DNA from: Candidatus Omnitrophica bacterium CG07_land_8_20_14_0_80_50_8 | GTDB taxonomy: Bacteria > Omnitrophota > Gorgyraeia > 2-02-FULL-51-18 | DNA: 11,588 nucleotides | Reading direction: 5' to 3' | Assembly (NCBI GenBank): GCA_002779345.1 | Contig: PEWW01000009.1 | Span: forward strand, 1 to 11,588 | In this document: piece by piece, positions 6,744-11,588 of the stretch | How positions within the stretch are numbered: position 1 is the stretch's first letter | How the letters are laid out: each line of letters opens with the position of its first letter | Program-made: the position numbers and the translations under genes | Notes under the pieces: generated by a model | Databases searched by the model: none | Told to the model about the DNA's origin: nothing | What the model saw: only the letters and a program-made list of their open reading frames with translations

Positions 6744-8397
6744 AGGACCACGTTTCGCTCAATACTTCGTCCCCATTCTTGAGGCAGGCACGCAATTCGA
6801 CGACATTTTCGAAGCCGGGAATAAGCTGGGCTAAACCCGGACGCTTTTCCTGCTCAATCGCAAAGACGAGCCTCCAACCGCCCGTCACTTCATTCTTCAA
6901 CACCTGTTTCTCAACGATTCGGCCGCCGCCCGTCACGGACAATTCCGCGTCCACCTTGGACTCCGCGGGAAGCGCCTCGATGGCCTTGCCTTTAAAATCA
7001 ACAATGAACTTTCTATTTTTCCGGTCCGGCGACATGGATAGAAGCGTCGAATCCGCGTACGCCATCGCATATCCGCTTTCAGGGGAGGCCCATCTCATAC
7101 GATACGAATAAGTTAGTTCTTGCCCCTTCGTGGCCTTGGCCTGGGGGACCCAGAATGCGACGATGTTGTCATTAAATTCGTTGGGCGTGGGTATCTGGAT
7201 GATCTCAATATGCCCCTCTTTCCAGATCCGGTCATCCACCTGGGGGGTCGGCGTGATCCACAAACTGGGCCGCGCGTCATACCGCGTCTCAAGGTCCTGG
7301 TAGTGGTCGAAAACCGTGTCACGCTGCAAAACGCCGTAAGTCTGAATATCGATGGCATGGAAACTATTGATCATGAGGCGCTCCGGATTCACGAACGGCC
7401 GCCAAACTTTTTCACCGTTCCCTAAAGCGAAGAAAAGACCGTCGGAGTCATGGATTTCTGGGCGAAAATCCAGGTGTTTAGCCTCGAGCGTGCTGTGCTC
7501 ATCGTAATAAAACATGCTGGTTGCCGGTGCGAGACCCAGTTTGTCGATATCGCGGCGCGGCCACAGGCGCACTTTAACGTCAACGACCGTTTCCTTGCCG
7601 GGCTTCACGATAAATTCATACGCACCCGACACGCTGGGGCCGTCCAACAAGGCATAGAGTGTGATTTGGTCGTCCGAGGCCTCCGGGCGGACGATCCAAA
7701 ACTCTTTGAATGCCGGAAATTCCTCGCCCGAGGATGCCGCTGAATTCACCGCCAGTCCGCGTGCCGACAATCCGTAGCGCTGCCCCTGAGCAACCGCGCG
7801 AAAGTAGGACGCGCCCAGGAACACGATCACTTCGTCATAAACACCCGGACGATTTATCGGAGCGTGCAATCTGAATCCGGCAAAACCCAAGTCGACCGGC
7901 AGATCACCCTCCGGGTGGTTTAAACCATACGTAAAAAGATCTTTCGAGAACGGGATGTTTCTGACCTTGCCGTCCTCAATAACATTTATTTGGACCGTAC
8001 GGCTGTAAAGGTATCCGGGATGGAAAAATTGTACCTGGAACGGCAGACCTTCCTTTTTCCAAAGGGCTTTATCCGAAATAAACCGGATGTCCCGCCATTG
8101 ATCATAGCCGATATCGGTGAAGGCCTTCGGGGCCGTCTTGGCTGAATCCTCGTAAGACGCCCCTGCCAGCGTTTTCGCGCGCTTGGCAACATCCGCAAAA
8201 GCGAACCCTCCCACACGCGGCTCAGGTATTTTTCGCACCATAGGGACGGGAGCAGAAAGAAAAGTGGCACGCGGCGAAACAGCGGGAATATCTTTTTTAG
8301 GCGGTGTCACAGCACAACCGGCCGATAGAGCAGATAATCCAACAAGAACGAGAACACTTCTTGACGCACTTCGCAAACATCGGGAAAAATTTTTCAT
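6727..8397 (-). CDS. opgG: Periplasmic glucan biosynthesis protein G/D family, predicted lipoprotein
   Basis: OpgG/OpgD proteins act in the periplasm on the glucan delivered by OpgH. E. coli OpgD has been shown to be a beta-1,2-glucanase of family GH186. The product has 556 residues from ATG 8397 (a TTG at 8412 would add five). Family blocks are clear: FLGASYFRAVAQGQRYGLSARGLAVNS (about 193-219), YGVLQRDTVFDHYQDLE (about 354-370) directly followed by RPSLW (376-380), and IPTPNEFNDNIVAFWVP. The N-terminus is a signal peptide ending LSALSAG-C28, which fits the permissive lipobox, with Ala at +2 (no inner-membrane retention Asp). E. coli OpgG is a soluble Sec-exported protein, so lipidation would be a departure. 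It overlaps opgH by 17 bases under the assigned opgH start. No Shine-Dalgarno is obvious at either start. Confidence 0.92.
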   Translation of the reverse strand: MKNFSRCLRSASRSVLVLVGLSALSAGCAVTPPKKDIPAVSPRATFLSAPVPMVRKIPEPRVGGFAFADVAKRAKTLAGASYEDSAKTAPKAFTDIGYDQWRDIRFISDKALWKKEGLPFQVQFFHPGYLYSRTVQINVIEDGKVRNIPFSKDLFTYGLNHPEGDLPVDLGFAGFRLHAPINRPGVYDEVIVFLGASYFRAVAQGQRYGLSARGLAVNSAASSGEEFPAFKEFWIVRPEASDDQITLYALLDGPSVSGAYEFIVKPGKETVVDVKVRLWPRRDIDKLGLAPATSMFYYDEHSTLEAKHLDFRPEIHDSDGLFFALGNGEKVWRPFVNPERLMINSFHAIDIQTYGVLQRDTVFDHYQDLETRYDARPSLWITPTPQVDDRIWKEGHIEIIQIPTPNEFNDNIVAFWVPQAKATKGQELTYSYRMRWASPESGYAMAYADSTLLSMSPDRKNRKFIVDFKGKAIEALPAESKVDAELSVTGGGRIVEKQVLKNEVTGGWRLVFAIEQEKRPGLAQLIPGFENVVELRACLKNGDEVLSETWSYAVEF

Positions 8398-8413
8398 AAA
8401 TGGCTGTGTCAAT

Positions 8414-8436
8414 CACACGGTATTTTTAACGGTGTG
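8414..8436 (-). promoter_or_regulatory. Imperfect dyad in the opgG leader
   Basis: CACACGGT (8414-8421) and ACGGTGTG (8429-8436) form 8-base arms with a single mismatch around a 7-base AT-only centre. It lies 17 bases before ATG 8397. It may be an operator or an RNA stem-loop close to the translation start. Confidence 0.45.
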
Positions 8437-8439
8437 CTC

Positions 8440-8468
8440 AAAAAGCCATCGAACTCAACCCGATGGCT
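8440..8468 (-). terminator. Terminator-like hairpin with T-run, minus strand
   Basis: AGCCATCG (8444-8451) pairs perfectly with CGATGGCT (8461-8468) across a 9-base loop. On the minus strand the stem runs into five Ts (8444-8440). It could end read-through from the transporter gene whose stop is about 190 bases upstream. Because the candidate opgG promoter would start transcription at about 8470, the same hairpin would also form the very 5' end of the opgG mRNA. Confidence 0.55.
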
Positions 8469-8476
8469 AAGGCAGT

Positions 8477-8505
8477 ATTCTACAGGAGAAACTCCAATTT
8501 TACAA
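8477..8505 (-). promoter_or_regulatory. Candidate sigma70-type promoter for opgG
   Basis: On the minus strand TTGTAA (8505-8500; 4/6) and TAGAAT (8482-8477; 5/6) are exactly 17 bases apart. The -35 is identical to the one proposed for the PilZ gene. The expected start is near 8470, giving a leader of about 73 bases before ATG 8397. Confidence 0.5.
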
Positions 8506-8593
8506 ATACGCGCAAAACTATTGAAAAATTCTGCTTTAAGACTTGCGAAGCGCCGGACTCGACGGCAGACTCCGCGAAAAATCTCATCGTGGT

Positions 8594-8647
8594 GAGATCC
8601 TTGCCTGACGGCAATCAGGGGCAGGCTTCGCTTGAGAATGACGGATC
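8594..8647. repeat. Interspersed repeat, copy 1, with a nested insert
   Basis: Read on the minus strand, CGTCATTCTCAAGCG (8642-8628) and AAGGATC (8605-8599 region) match the left half of the repeat at 10042-10107. About 20 extra bases separate them here (roughly 8606-8626). The insert carries CCTGA/TCAGG and TTGCC/GGCAA self-complementary arms and the 13-mer AATCAGGGGCAGG (8613-8625), which recurs in inverted orientation at 11531-11543. A short dyad ATCTCA/TGAGAT (8581-8598) abuts its left edge. Confidence 0.5.
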
Positions 8648-8658
8648 GGAATGTTCAA

Positions 8659-9927
8659 CTACGACCTAAAAAATAGATACCCGATAAGAATAAAAATAGG
8701 AATTAAAATCGACAGGCTGTACTTTAAAAAATAACCAAAAAAACTAGGGGTCTTTACTGCCGATCGATCGGCGATCGACTTCACAAGAAAATTAGGCCCA
8801 TTCCCGATATACGTGACCGCCCCGAAAAAAACTGAACCTACACTTATCGCGCGGATATAATTAGGATGGCTCATTAAAATAGCCGCCACTCCTTCTCTAT
8901 GAGTCGCGGCCGCTTCCGGGCCGAAAAGTCCTACTGCCGCGCTTAAGAAATTAAGATACGTCGGGGCATTATCCAGGACGCTTGATAAGATCCCTGTACC
9001 CCAGAAAAACTGGCCGGGGCTGTGAATCCCGATTTGTCCGGCATATTTTTCAAGCCATTCCAAGGCAGGGATCATCGTGGCAAATATTCCCGCAAATAAA
9101 ACAGCCACTTCATTGATAGGGCCGAAATTAAAGTCGTTGCTCTTGCGCACAGAACTGAGCGTCGTTACATAAGATAAAAAAGCCGCTAAAATCATTATTC
9201 CTTCCCTTAAAAACAGCGGATGGTTAATAAAAACCGACCCGATGATCATCAAAAGAAACAAAACATTATGACCCCCTAAAAATTTCCACTCCTCCGAGCC
9301 CGTTTCTTTTTGACGAATCTCCAACGGAGCTCTTTTATAATTTGATTTGTCGATCGTATAAAAAAAAGCAATCAAGATTCCCAGCGTCAAAGCCCAAATA
9401 GGCCACGTATGTTTCATTACCCAGAAAAATGGGACCCCTTTTAAATAGCCTAAGAACAACGGGGGGTCGCCTATCGGAGTCAATCCTCCTCCGATATTAC
9501 TGACGATAAAAATAAAGAACACGATGTGATAAGCAGTGATTCTATATTTATTCATCCGTATCCACGGACGGATCAGCACCATAGAAGCGCCCGTCGTCCC
9601 CAAAAGGTTCGCGAATAAGGCCCCGATCAATAGAAAAACGCTATTCACGAGCGGTGTGGCCTCCCCCTTGACGCTGAGATGGATGCCGCCGGAGACCACA
9701 TAGAGCGAGCCGATAAGACAGATAAAGCTGATATATTCAAAACCGGTATGAAGGAGGCTTCCCATGTTTCTTAGCTGAAAAAGATAATGAAAAACAACCG
9801 GGCAAGCCAACCCCAATGAAACTAGATGAAAATTCTTTTCCCACCAGCCTTTATTAGCTAAAGGCACTACGGCGATGGATGCTAAAAGTAAAATAAATGG
9901 GATCGCCCAGAGAAGCTCAGAAAGCAT
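8659..9927 (-). CDS. NhaD/CitMHS-type membrane transporter (putative Na+/H+ antiporter)
   Basis: The product is a 422-residue integral membrane protein with about eleven hydrophobic segments. It carries the paired motifs of the ion-transporter superfamily: GTTGAS (110-115) and NIGGGLTPIGDPP (144-156) in the first half, and SSVLDNAPTYL (315-325) and YIGNGPNF (373-380) in the second. The two halves form the inverted-repeat core in which the GDPP and GNGPNF hairpins line the transport site. Annotated relatives are called sodium:proton antiporter or putative citrate transporter. The substrate cannot be decided from sequence, and cation/proton exchange is the more common assignment. ATG 9927 has no clear Shine-Dalgarno. 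An out-of-frame 7-codon frame at 9940 (MAKTYAF) overlaps it. It is the only gene of its unit, with a candidate promoter at 10006-10034. Confidence 0.82.
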   Translation of the reverse strand: MLSELLWAIPFILLLASIAVVPLANKGWWEKNFHLVSLGLACPVVFHYLFQLRNMGSLLHTGFEYISFICLIGSLYVVSGGIHLSVKGEATPLVNSVFLLIGALFANLLGTTGASMVLIRPWIRMNKYRITAYHIVFFIFIVSNIGGGLTPIGDPPLFLGYLKGVPFFWVMKHTWPIWALTLGILIAFFYTIDKSNYKRAPLEIRQKETGSEEWKFLGGHNVLFLLMIIGSVFINHPLFLREGIMILAAFLSYVTTLSSVRKSNDFNFGPINEVAVLFAGIFATMIPALEWLEKYAGQIGIHSPGQFFWGTGILSSVLDNAPTYLNFLSAAVGLFGPEAAATHREGVAAILMSHPNYIRAISVGSVFFGAVTYIGNGPNFLVKSIADRSAVKTPSFFGYFLKYSLSILIPIFILIGYLFFRS

Positions 9928-10005
9928 AAGTTTTGGCCATAAATCAGCGTATCATTCACCGATTATTTTGGCAATAAGACTTAACCCGGACCGCCGTCTG
10001 ACCTT

Positions 10006-10034
10006 ATTATGCAAATCGAACCATAGCTGTCTAA
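10006..10034 (-). promoter_or_regulatory. Candidate promoter for the transporter gene
   Basis: On the minus strand TTAGAC (10034-10029) and CATAAT (10011-10006; 5/6) are 17 bases apart, giving a start near 9999 and a leader of about 72 bases. The -35 element is one arm of the palindrome at 10029-10040, so a repressor bound there would cover it. Confidence 0.45.
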
Positions 10035-10040
10035 ATAGAC
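10029..10040. promoter_or_regulatory. Palindrome GTCTAAATAGAC, possible operator copy 1
   Basis: Arms GTCTA and TAGAC flank two bases and overlap the -35 of the transporter promoter. The sequence is preceded by GCT, as is the second copy at 10153-10165. The DNA-binding protein is unknown. Confidence 0.45.
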
Positions 10041-10041
10041 C

Positions 10042-10107
10042 CGTCATCCTCAAGCGCAGCGAAGGATCCGGCTCTTAGATTCTTCGCCCTTCGGGCTCAG
10101 CATGACG
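10042..10107. repeat. Interspersed inverted repeat, copy 2
   Basis: The left half CGTCATCCTCAAGCG (10042-10056), continuing to GAAGGATCC at 10069, is mirrored by a right half from GATTCTTCG (10078) to GCATGACG (10107). Together they make a 66-base imperfect palindrome. Similar GTCATCCTGAGCGAAGCGAAGGATC-like elements are scattered through many bacterial genomes. It sits between the two GTCTAAAT palindromes, in the 278-base gap upstream of the transporter gene, which holds no gene I can support. Confidence 0.6.
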
Positions 10108-10152
10108 TTTTGGGTAAGGATATCTCACATGGCCTTCCCCTCTGAGGATGCT

Positions 10153-10165
10153 GTCTAAATTAGAC
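10153..10165. promoter_or_regulatory. Palindrome GTCTAAATTAGAC, possible operator copy 2
   Basis: It is nearly identical to the 10029-10040 site, with one extra central base and the same GCT in front. No -10 element lies at proper spacing from it. A second palindrome ACACGTGT (10164-10171) overlaps its end. It could be a distal operator, or one of a pair of direct repeats left by insertion of the element between them. Confidence 0.4.
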
Positions 10166-10205
10166 ACGTGTGAGTCGGGATAATAGTCTATGGCTTCGAT
10201 GCGAC

Positions 10206-10790
10206 CTAGCTCATAATTCTGGGCGTGAGTACGATTTGAAGTACTTGCCCCGACGCGTTGCGGTAGAAATTGCTGCTAAACTCCGACTGCGTGATATTAC
10301 CACCAATCTCCATCGACTGCCCGGCCGGCGCTATAACGCTTGTACTCATTCTTTGCACGACGATACTCCTCCGCCCGTCCTGCGACTCATAGGAGATTTC
10401 CGGCGTCAGCGTTACCTCGATCTGTCCCTCACCCAGCACTCTCGCCCGCACAATGAGACTCGTCCCCACATCTTTGAATTGAAACCCGACCTCCTGATTT
10501 ACTAAATACCCTTCCCGAGTCAGATAATTCTGATAGTAAACAGCGTACGGCACGCTCTCTCCAAGAAATATCCTCCCCTCCATGCCTTCGCTCACGACAA
10601 TGAACTGGGTTTGGTTAGACTGGGAATTGATCTGCATGCCGGCTTGGTTTTGAAATCCGGCCTGACGCGTTTCAACGGCGATCTGGATGTTGTGGGGAAT
10701 CTCTATAGTTTGAGCTTCACCAAACACGGGTGAGGCACAAAAACCCCATGCTGGAAATAGAATTAAAAGTTTGTTCAAGTTCATCTTCAT
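10206..10790 (-). CDS. Small exported secretin-like (type II/III secretion) domain protein
   Basis: The product has 194 residues with a Sec signal peptide (LLILFPAWGFCAS, probable cut near PVFG-EA). The C-terminal half follows the secretin beta-domain pattern: FKDVGTSLIVRARV (105-118), IEVTLTPEISY (124-134), RMSTSVIAPAGQSMEIGGN (147-165) and QIVLTPRIM (185-193). Real secretins are usually several hundred residues with N0/N1-type domains before this barrel. Here only about 75 residues precede it, so the protein cannot be a normal secretin by itself. It may be a reduced outer-membrane protein or a secretin-fold accessory. The start may be ATG 10784 (third residue), better spaced from GGGA. It lies 48 bases after the Q-rich repeat protein gene, with no promoter seen between, so the two are probably co-transcribed. 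Confidence 0.72.
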   Translation of the reverse strand: MKMNLNKLLILFPAWGFCASPVFGEAQTIEIPHNIQIAVETRQAGFQNQAGMQINSQSNQTQFIVVSEGMEGRIFLGESVPYAVYYQNYLTREGYLVNQEVGFQFKDVGTSLIVRARVLGEGQIEVTLTPEISYESQDGRRSIVVQRMSTSVIAPAGQSMEIGGNITQSEFSSNFYRNASGQVLQIVLTPRIMS

Positions 10791-10838
10791 GGATCCCGGC
10801 GTCCGGTATGCAGTATGTTATTGCGTCGCGGACGGTGT

Positions 10839-11417
10839 TTACTTCTGAGATTGAATCTCCGAACGAATTTTGGCTTTTTCGACCTGATTTTCCGAACGCT
10901 GCTCTTGGTGGTGCGCCTTGTCTTGGGCTTTCTGCTGATCCATGTAGGTCTTAATGGCGGCCTTTTTCTGCTCCGGGATCAGGCTGGGATCGTTCGCTAT
11001 TTTTTGGAAATACGCGATATTCGCGTTGTGTCTTTGATCCCGAAAATTTACGTTTTCCTGATACTGACTTTCAAAATGATTGATCAATTCCGTCTTCTGC
11101 GCCTGGGTCATTTTAGTGTTCGCGGCAAGCTTGCTCTCGAGAAAACTCGTGTTTTTTTGATGTTCCTGGACGTCAAAAGCTTTATTTTCCTGATACTGCG
11201 TCTCCCGGTGGGCCGTCACCGCGGCAACCTTTTCCGCCTGTGATTTTCCCTGCAAGGTCTGCCGGAACGCCTGATTCTCCTGCTGTTGCTGCTGCCGGTG
11301 TTCCTGTCTCTCTTTCTTTACCTGCTCACGAAACGCCTTACCTTCTCCCTGGCCAGCCCACACGTTCCCCGAAATCAATAGCAATCCGGCGATTAATAAA
11401 ACAATATTTTTCTTCAT
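10839..11417 (-). CDS. Exported Gln-rich helical repeat protein of unknown function
   Basis: I do not recognise the family. The product has 192 residues from ATG 11417, with a signal peptide MKKNIVLLIAGLLLISGNVWA cut before GQG. The mature part is almost wholly charged/Gln-rich helix with no Cys. It contains two clear tandem units of about 44 residues, KAFDVQEHQKN...SQYQEN and VNFRDQRHNAN...KAQD, and a weaker first unit ending TQYQEN. The units share a QxQENxxF...H..N..[FY] core. Such proteins resemble periplasmic chaperone-like or LTXXQ-type helical proteins in composition, but I see no true LTxxQ pair. ATG 11417 is chosen over TTG 11432 because AAAGAG sits 6 bases before it. Confidence 0.75.
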   Translation of the reverse strand: MKKNIVLLIAGLLLISGNVWAGQGEGKAFREQVKKERQEHRQQQQQENQAFRQTLQGKSQAEKVAAVTAHRETQYQENKAFDVQEHQKNTSFLESKLAANTKMTQAQKTELINHFESQYQENVNFRDQRHNANIAYFQKIANDPSLIPEQKKAAIKTYMDQQKAQDKAHHQEQRSENQVEKAKIRSEIQSQK

Positions 11418-11465
11418 TTTATGCTCTTTCAATGTTGGGTAGTTTTAAAATAACAAACTTACCGC

Positions 11466-11471
11466 ATTATA
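11466..11471 (-). promoter_or_regulatory. -10 element for the two-gene exported-protein operon
   Basis: The minus strand reads a perfect TATAAT here, giving a start near 11459 and a leader of about 42 bases to ATG 11417. The -35 region at 17-base spacing (TGGCTA, 11494-11489) is poor, so an activator or another sigma factor may be involved. Confidence 0.5.
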
Positions 11472-11493
11472 CCTAATCAGGTCCAAATTAGCC

Positions 11494-11513
11494 AGAAAGG
11501 GGCAGAAAGGGGC
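11494..11513 (+). repeat. Tandem 10-bp repeat AGAAAGGGGC x2
   Basis: Two exact copies of AGAAAGGGGC in a row run into the left arm of the hairpin at 11508-11539. GGGGCAG-type sequence next to a large palindrome is typical of REP-like transposase-linked ends. Confidence 0.6.
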
Positions 11514-11539
11514 AGGTTAGACCATCCTAACCTGCCCCT
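11508..11539 (-). terminator. 13-bp perfect hairpin, REP-like or terminator
   Basis: AGGGGCAGGTTAG (11508-11520) pairs without mismatch with 11527-11539 across a 6-base loop. On the minus strand it begins 3 bases after a TGA (11545-11543) and is followed by TTTC, so it could terminate a gene entering from the right. The sequence and the neighbouring GGGGCAG repeats also look like REP elements found beside Y1-type (REP-associated) transposase genes. Confidence 0.5.
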
Positions 11540-11542
11540 GAT

Positions 11543-11587
11543 TCACTTGTCGGAACCTGGAATGCGTTTAGATCGCCGTCGGGCCTT
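11543..11587 (-). CDS. Possible C-terminal tail of a gene entering from the right edge
   Basis: The minus frame ending at TGA 11545-11543 reads KARRRSKRIPGSDK. The strongly basic tail, immediately followed by a REP-like hairpin, is what one would expect for a REP-associated tyrosine transposase. Only 14 codons are visible, so both the coding status and the identity are guesses. Confidence 0.25.
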   Translation of the reverse strand, partial: KARRRSKRIPGSDK

Positions 11588-11588
11588 C

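Noticed and set aside
8397..8412. TTG 8412 as the opgG start
   Set aside because: It has no Shine-Dalgarno and adds only five residues before a signal peptide that starts naturally at ATG 8397.
8463..8669. Plus-strand open frame of 68 codons in the opgG-transporter gap
   Set aside because: It runs through the hairpin, the promoter and the interspersed repeat and shows no protein-like pattern; the region is better explained by these non-coding elements.
10042..10107. CRISPR repeat or rho-independent terminator
   Set aside because: There is one palindromic unit without regular spacers and no T-run after the stem; it matches a dispersed-repeat pattern instead.

Overview
The window reads as chromosomal DNA of a Gram-negative (two-membrane) bacterium. 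It has an OpgG/OpgH pair, several exported proteins with signal peptides and a secretin-like outer-membrane fold. Gene style, short intergenic gaps and GC-balanced codon use suggest an environmental, possibly candidate-phylum lineage (Omnitrophota or a relative would fit), but no marker gene fixes the taxonomy. No rRNA, tRNA, CRISPR array or phage gene was seen.

Layout. (1) 1-205 is a leader with a possible promoter and a strong hairpin. It precedes a plus-strand glutamate synthase small-subunit-type oxidoreductase (206-1585). (2) A small plus-strand PilZ (c-di-GMP receptor) gene follows at 1717-2064 with its own promoter. It converges, with a 6-base gap, on the minus-strand block. (3) 2071-8397 is a minus-strand block read right to left: opgG (lipoprotein-like), opgH (membrane glucosyltransferase), a STAS anti-anti-sigma-type protein, a HATPase_c anti-sigma-type kinase, and an exported protein that looks like an (alpha/alpha)6-barrel glycan-active enzyme. 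opgG and opgH overlap, the STAS and kinase genes overlap by 4 bases (ATGA), and the exported protein follows after 34 bases. (4) 8398-8658 holds an opgG leader with a promoter and two stem-loops, plus an interspersed repeat. (5) 8659-9927 is a minus-strand NhaD/CitMHS-like ion transporter. Its promoter overlaps a palindrome, and a near-copy of that palindrome lies about 125 bases upstream beyond another interspersed repeat. (6) 10206-11417 is a two-gene minus-strand unit: a Q-rich exported protein with about 44-residue repeats, then a very small stand-alone secretin-like domain protein. (7) The right edge has a 13-bp perfect hairpin and what may be the C-terminal tail of a gene running in from outside.

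Working together. OpgH makes a beta-1,2-linked glucan and passes it through the inner membrane, and OpgG processes it in the periplasm. The unusual part is that this pair sits directly upstream of an RsbV/RsbW-like partner-switch pair and an exported putative glycosidase, with a PilZ gene facing them. I infer a regulated periplasmic-glucan module, synthesis plus remodelling, under partner-switch and perhaps c-di-GMP control. This rests on gene order and family knowledge, not on direct evidence.
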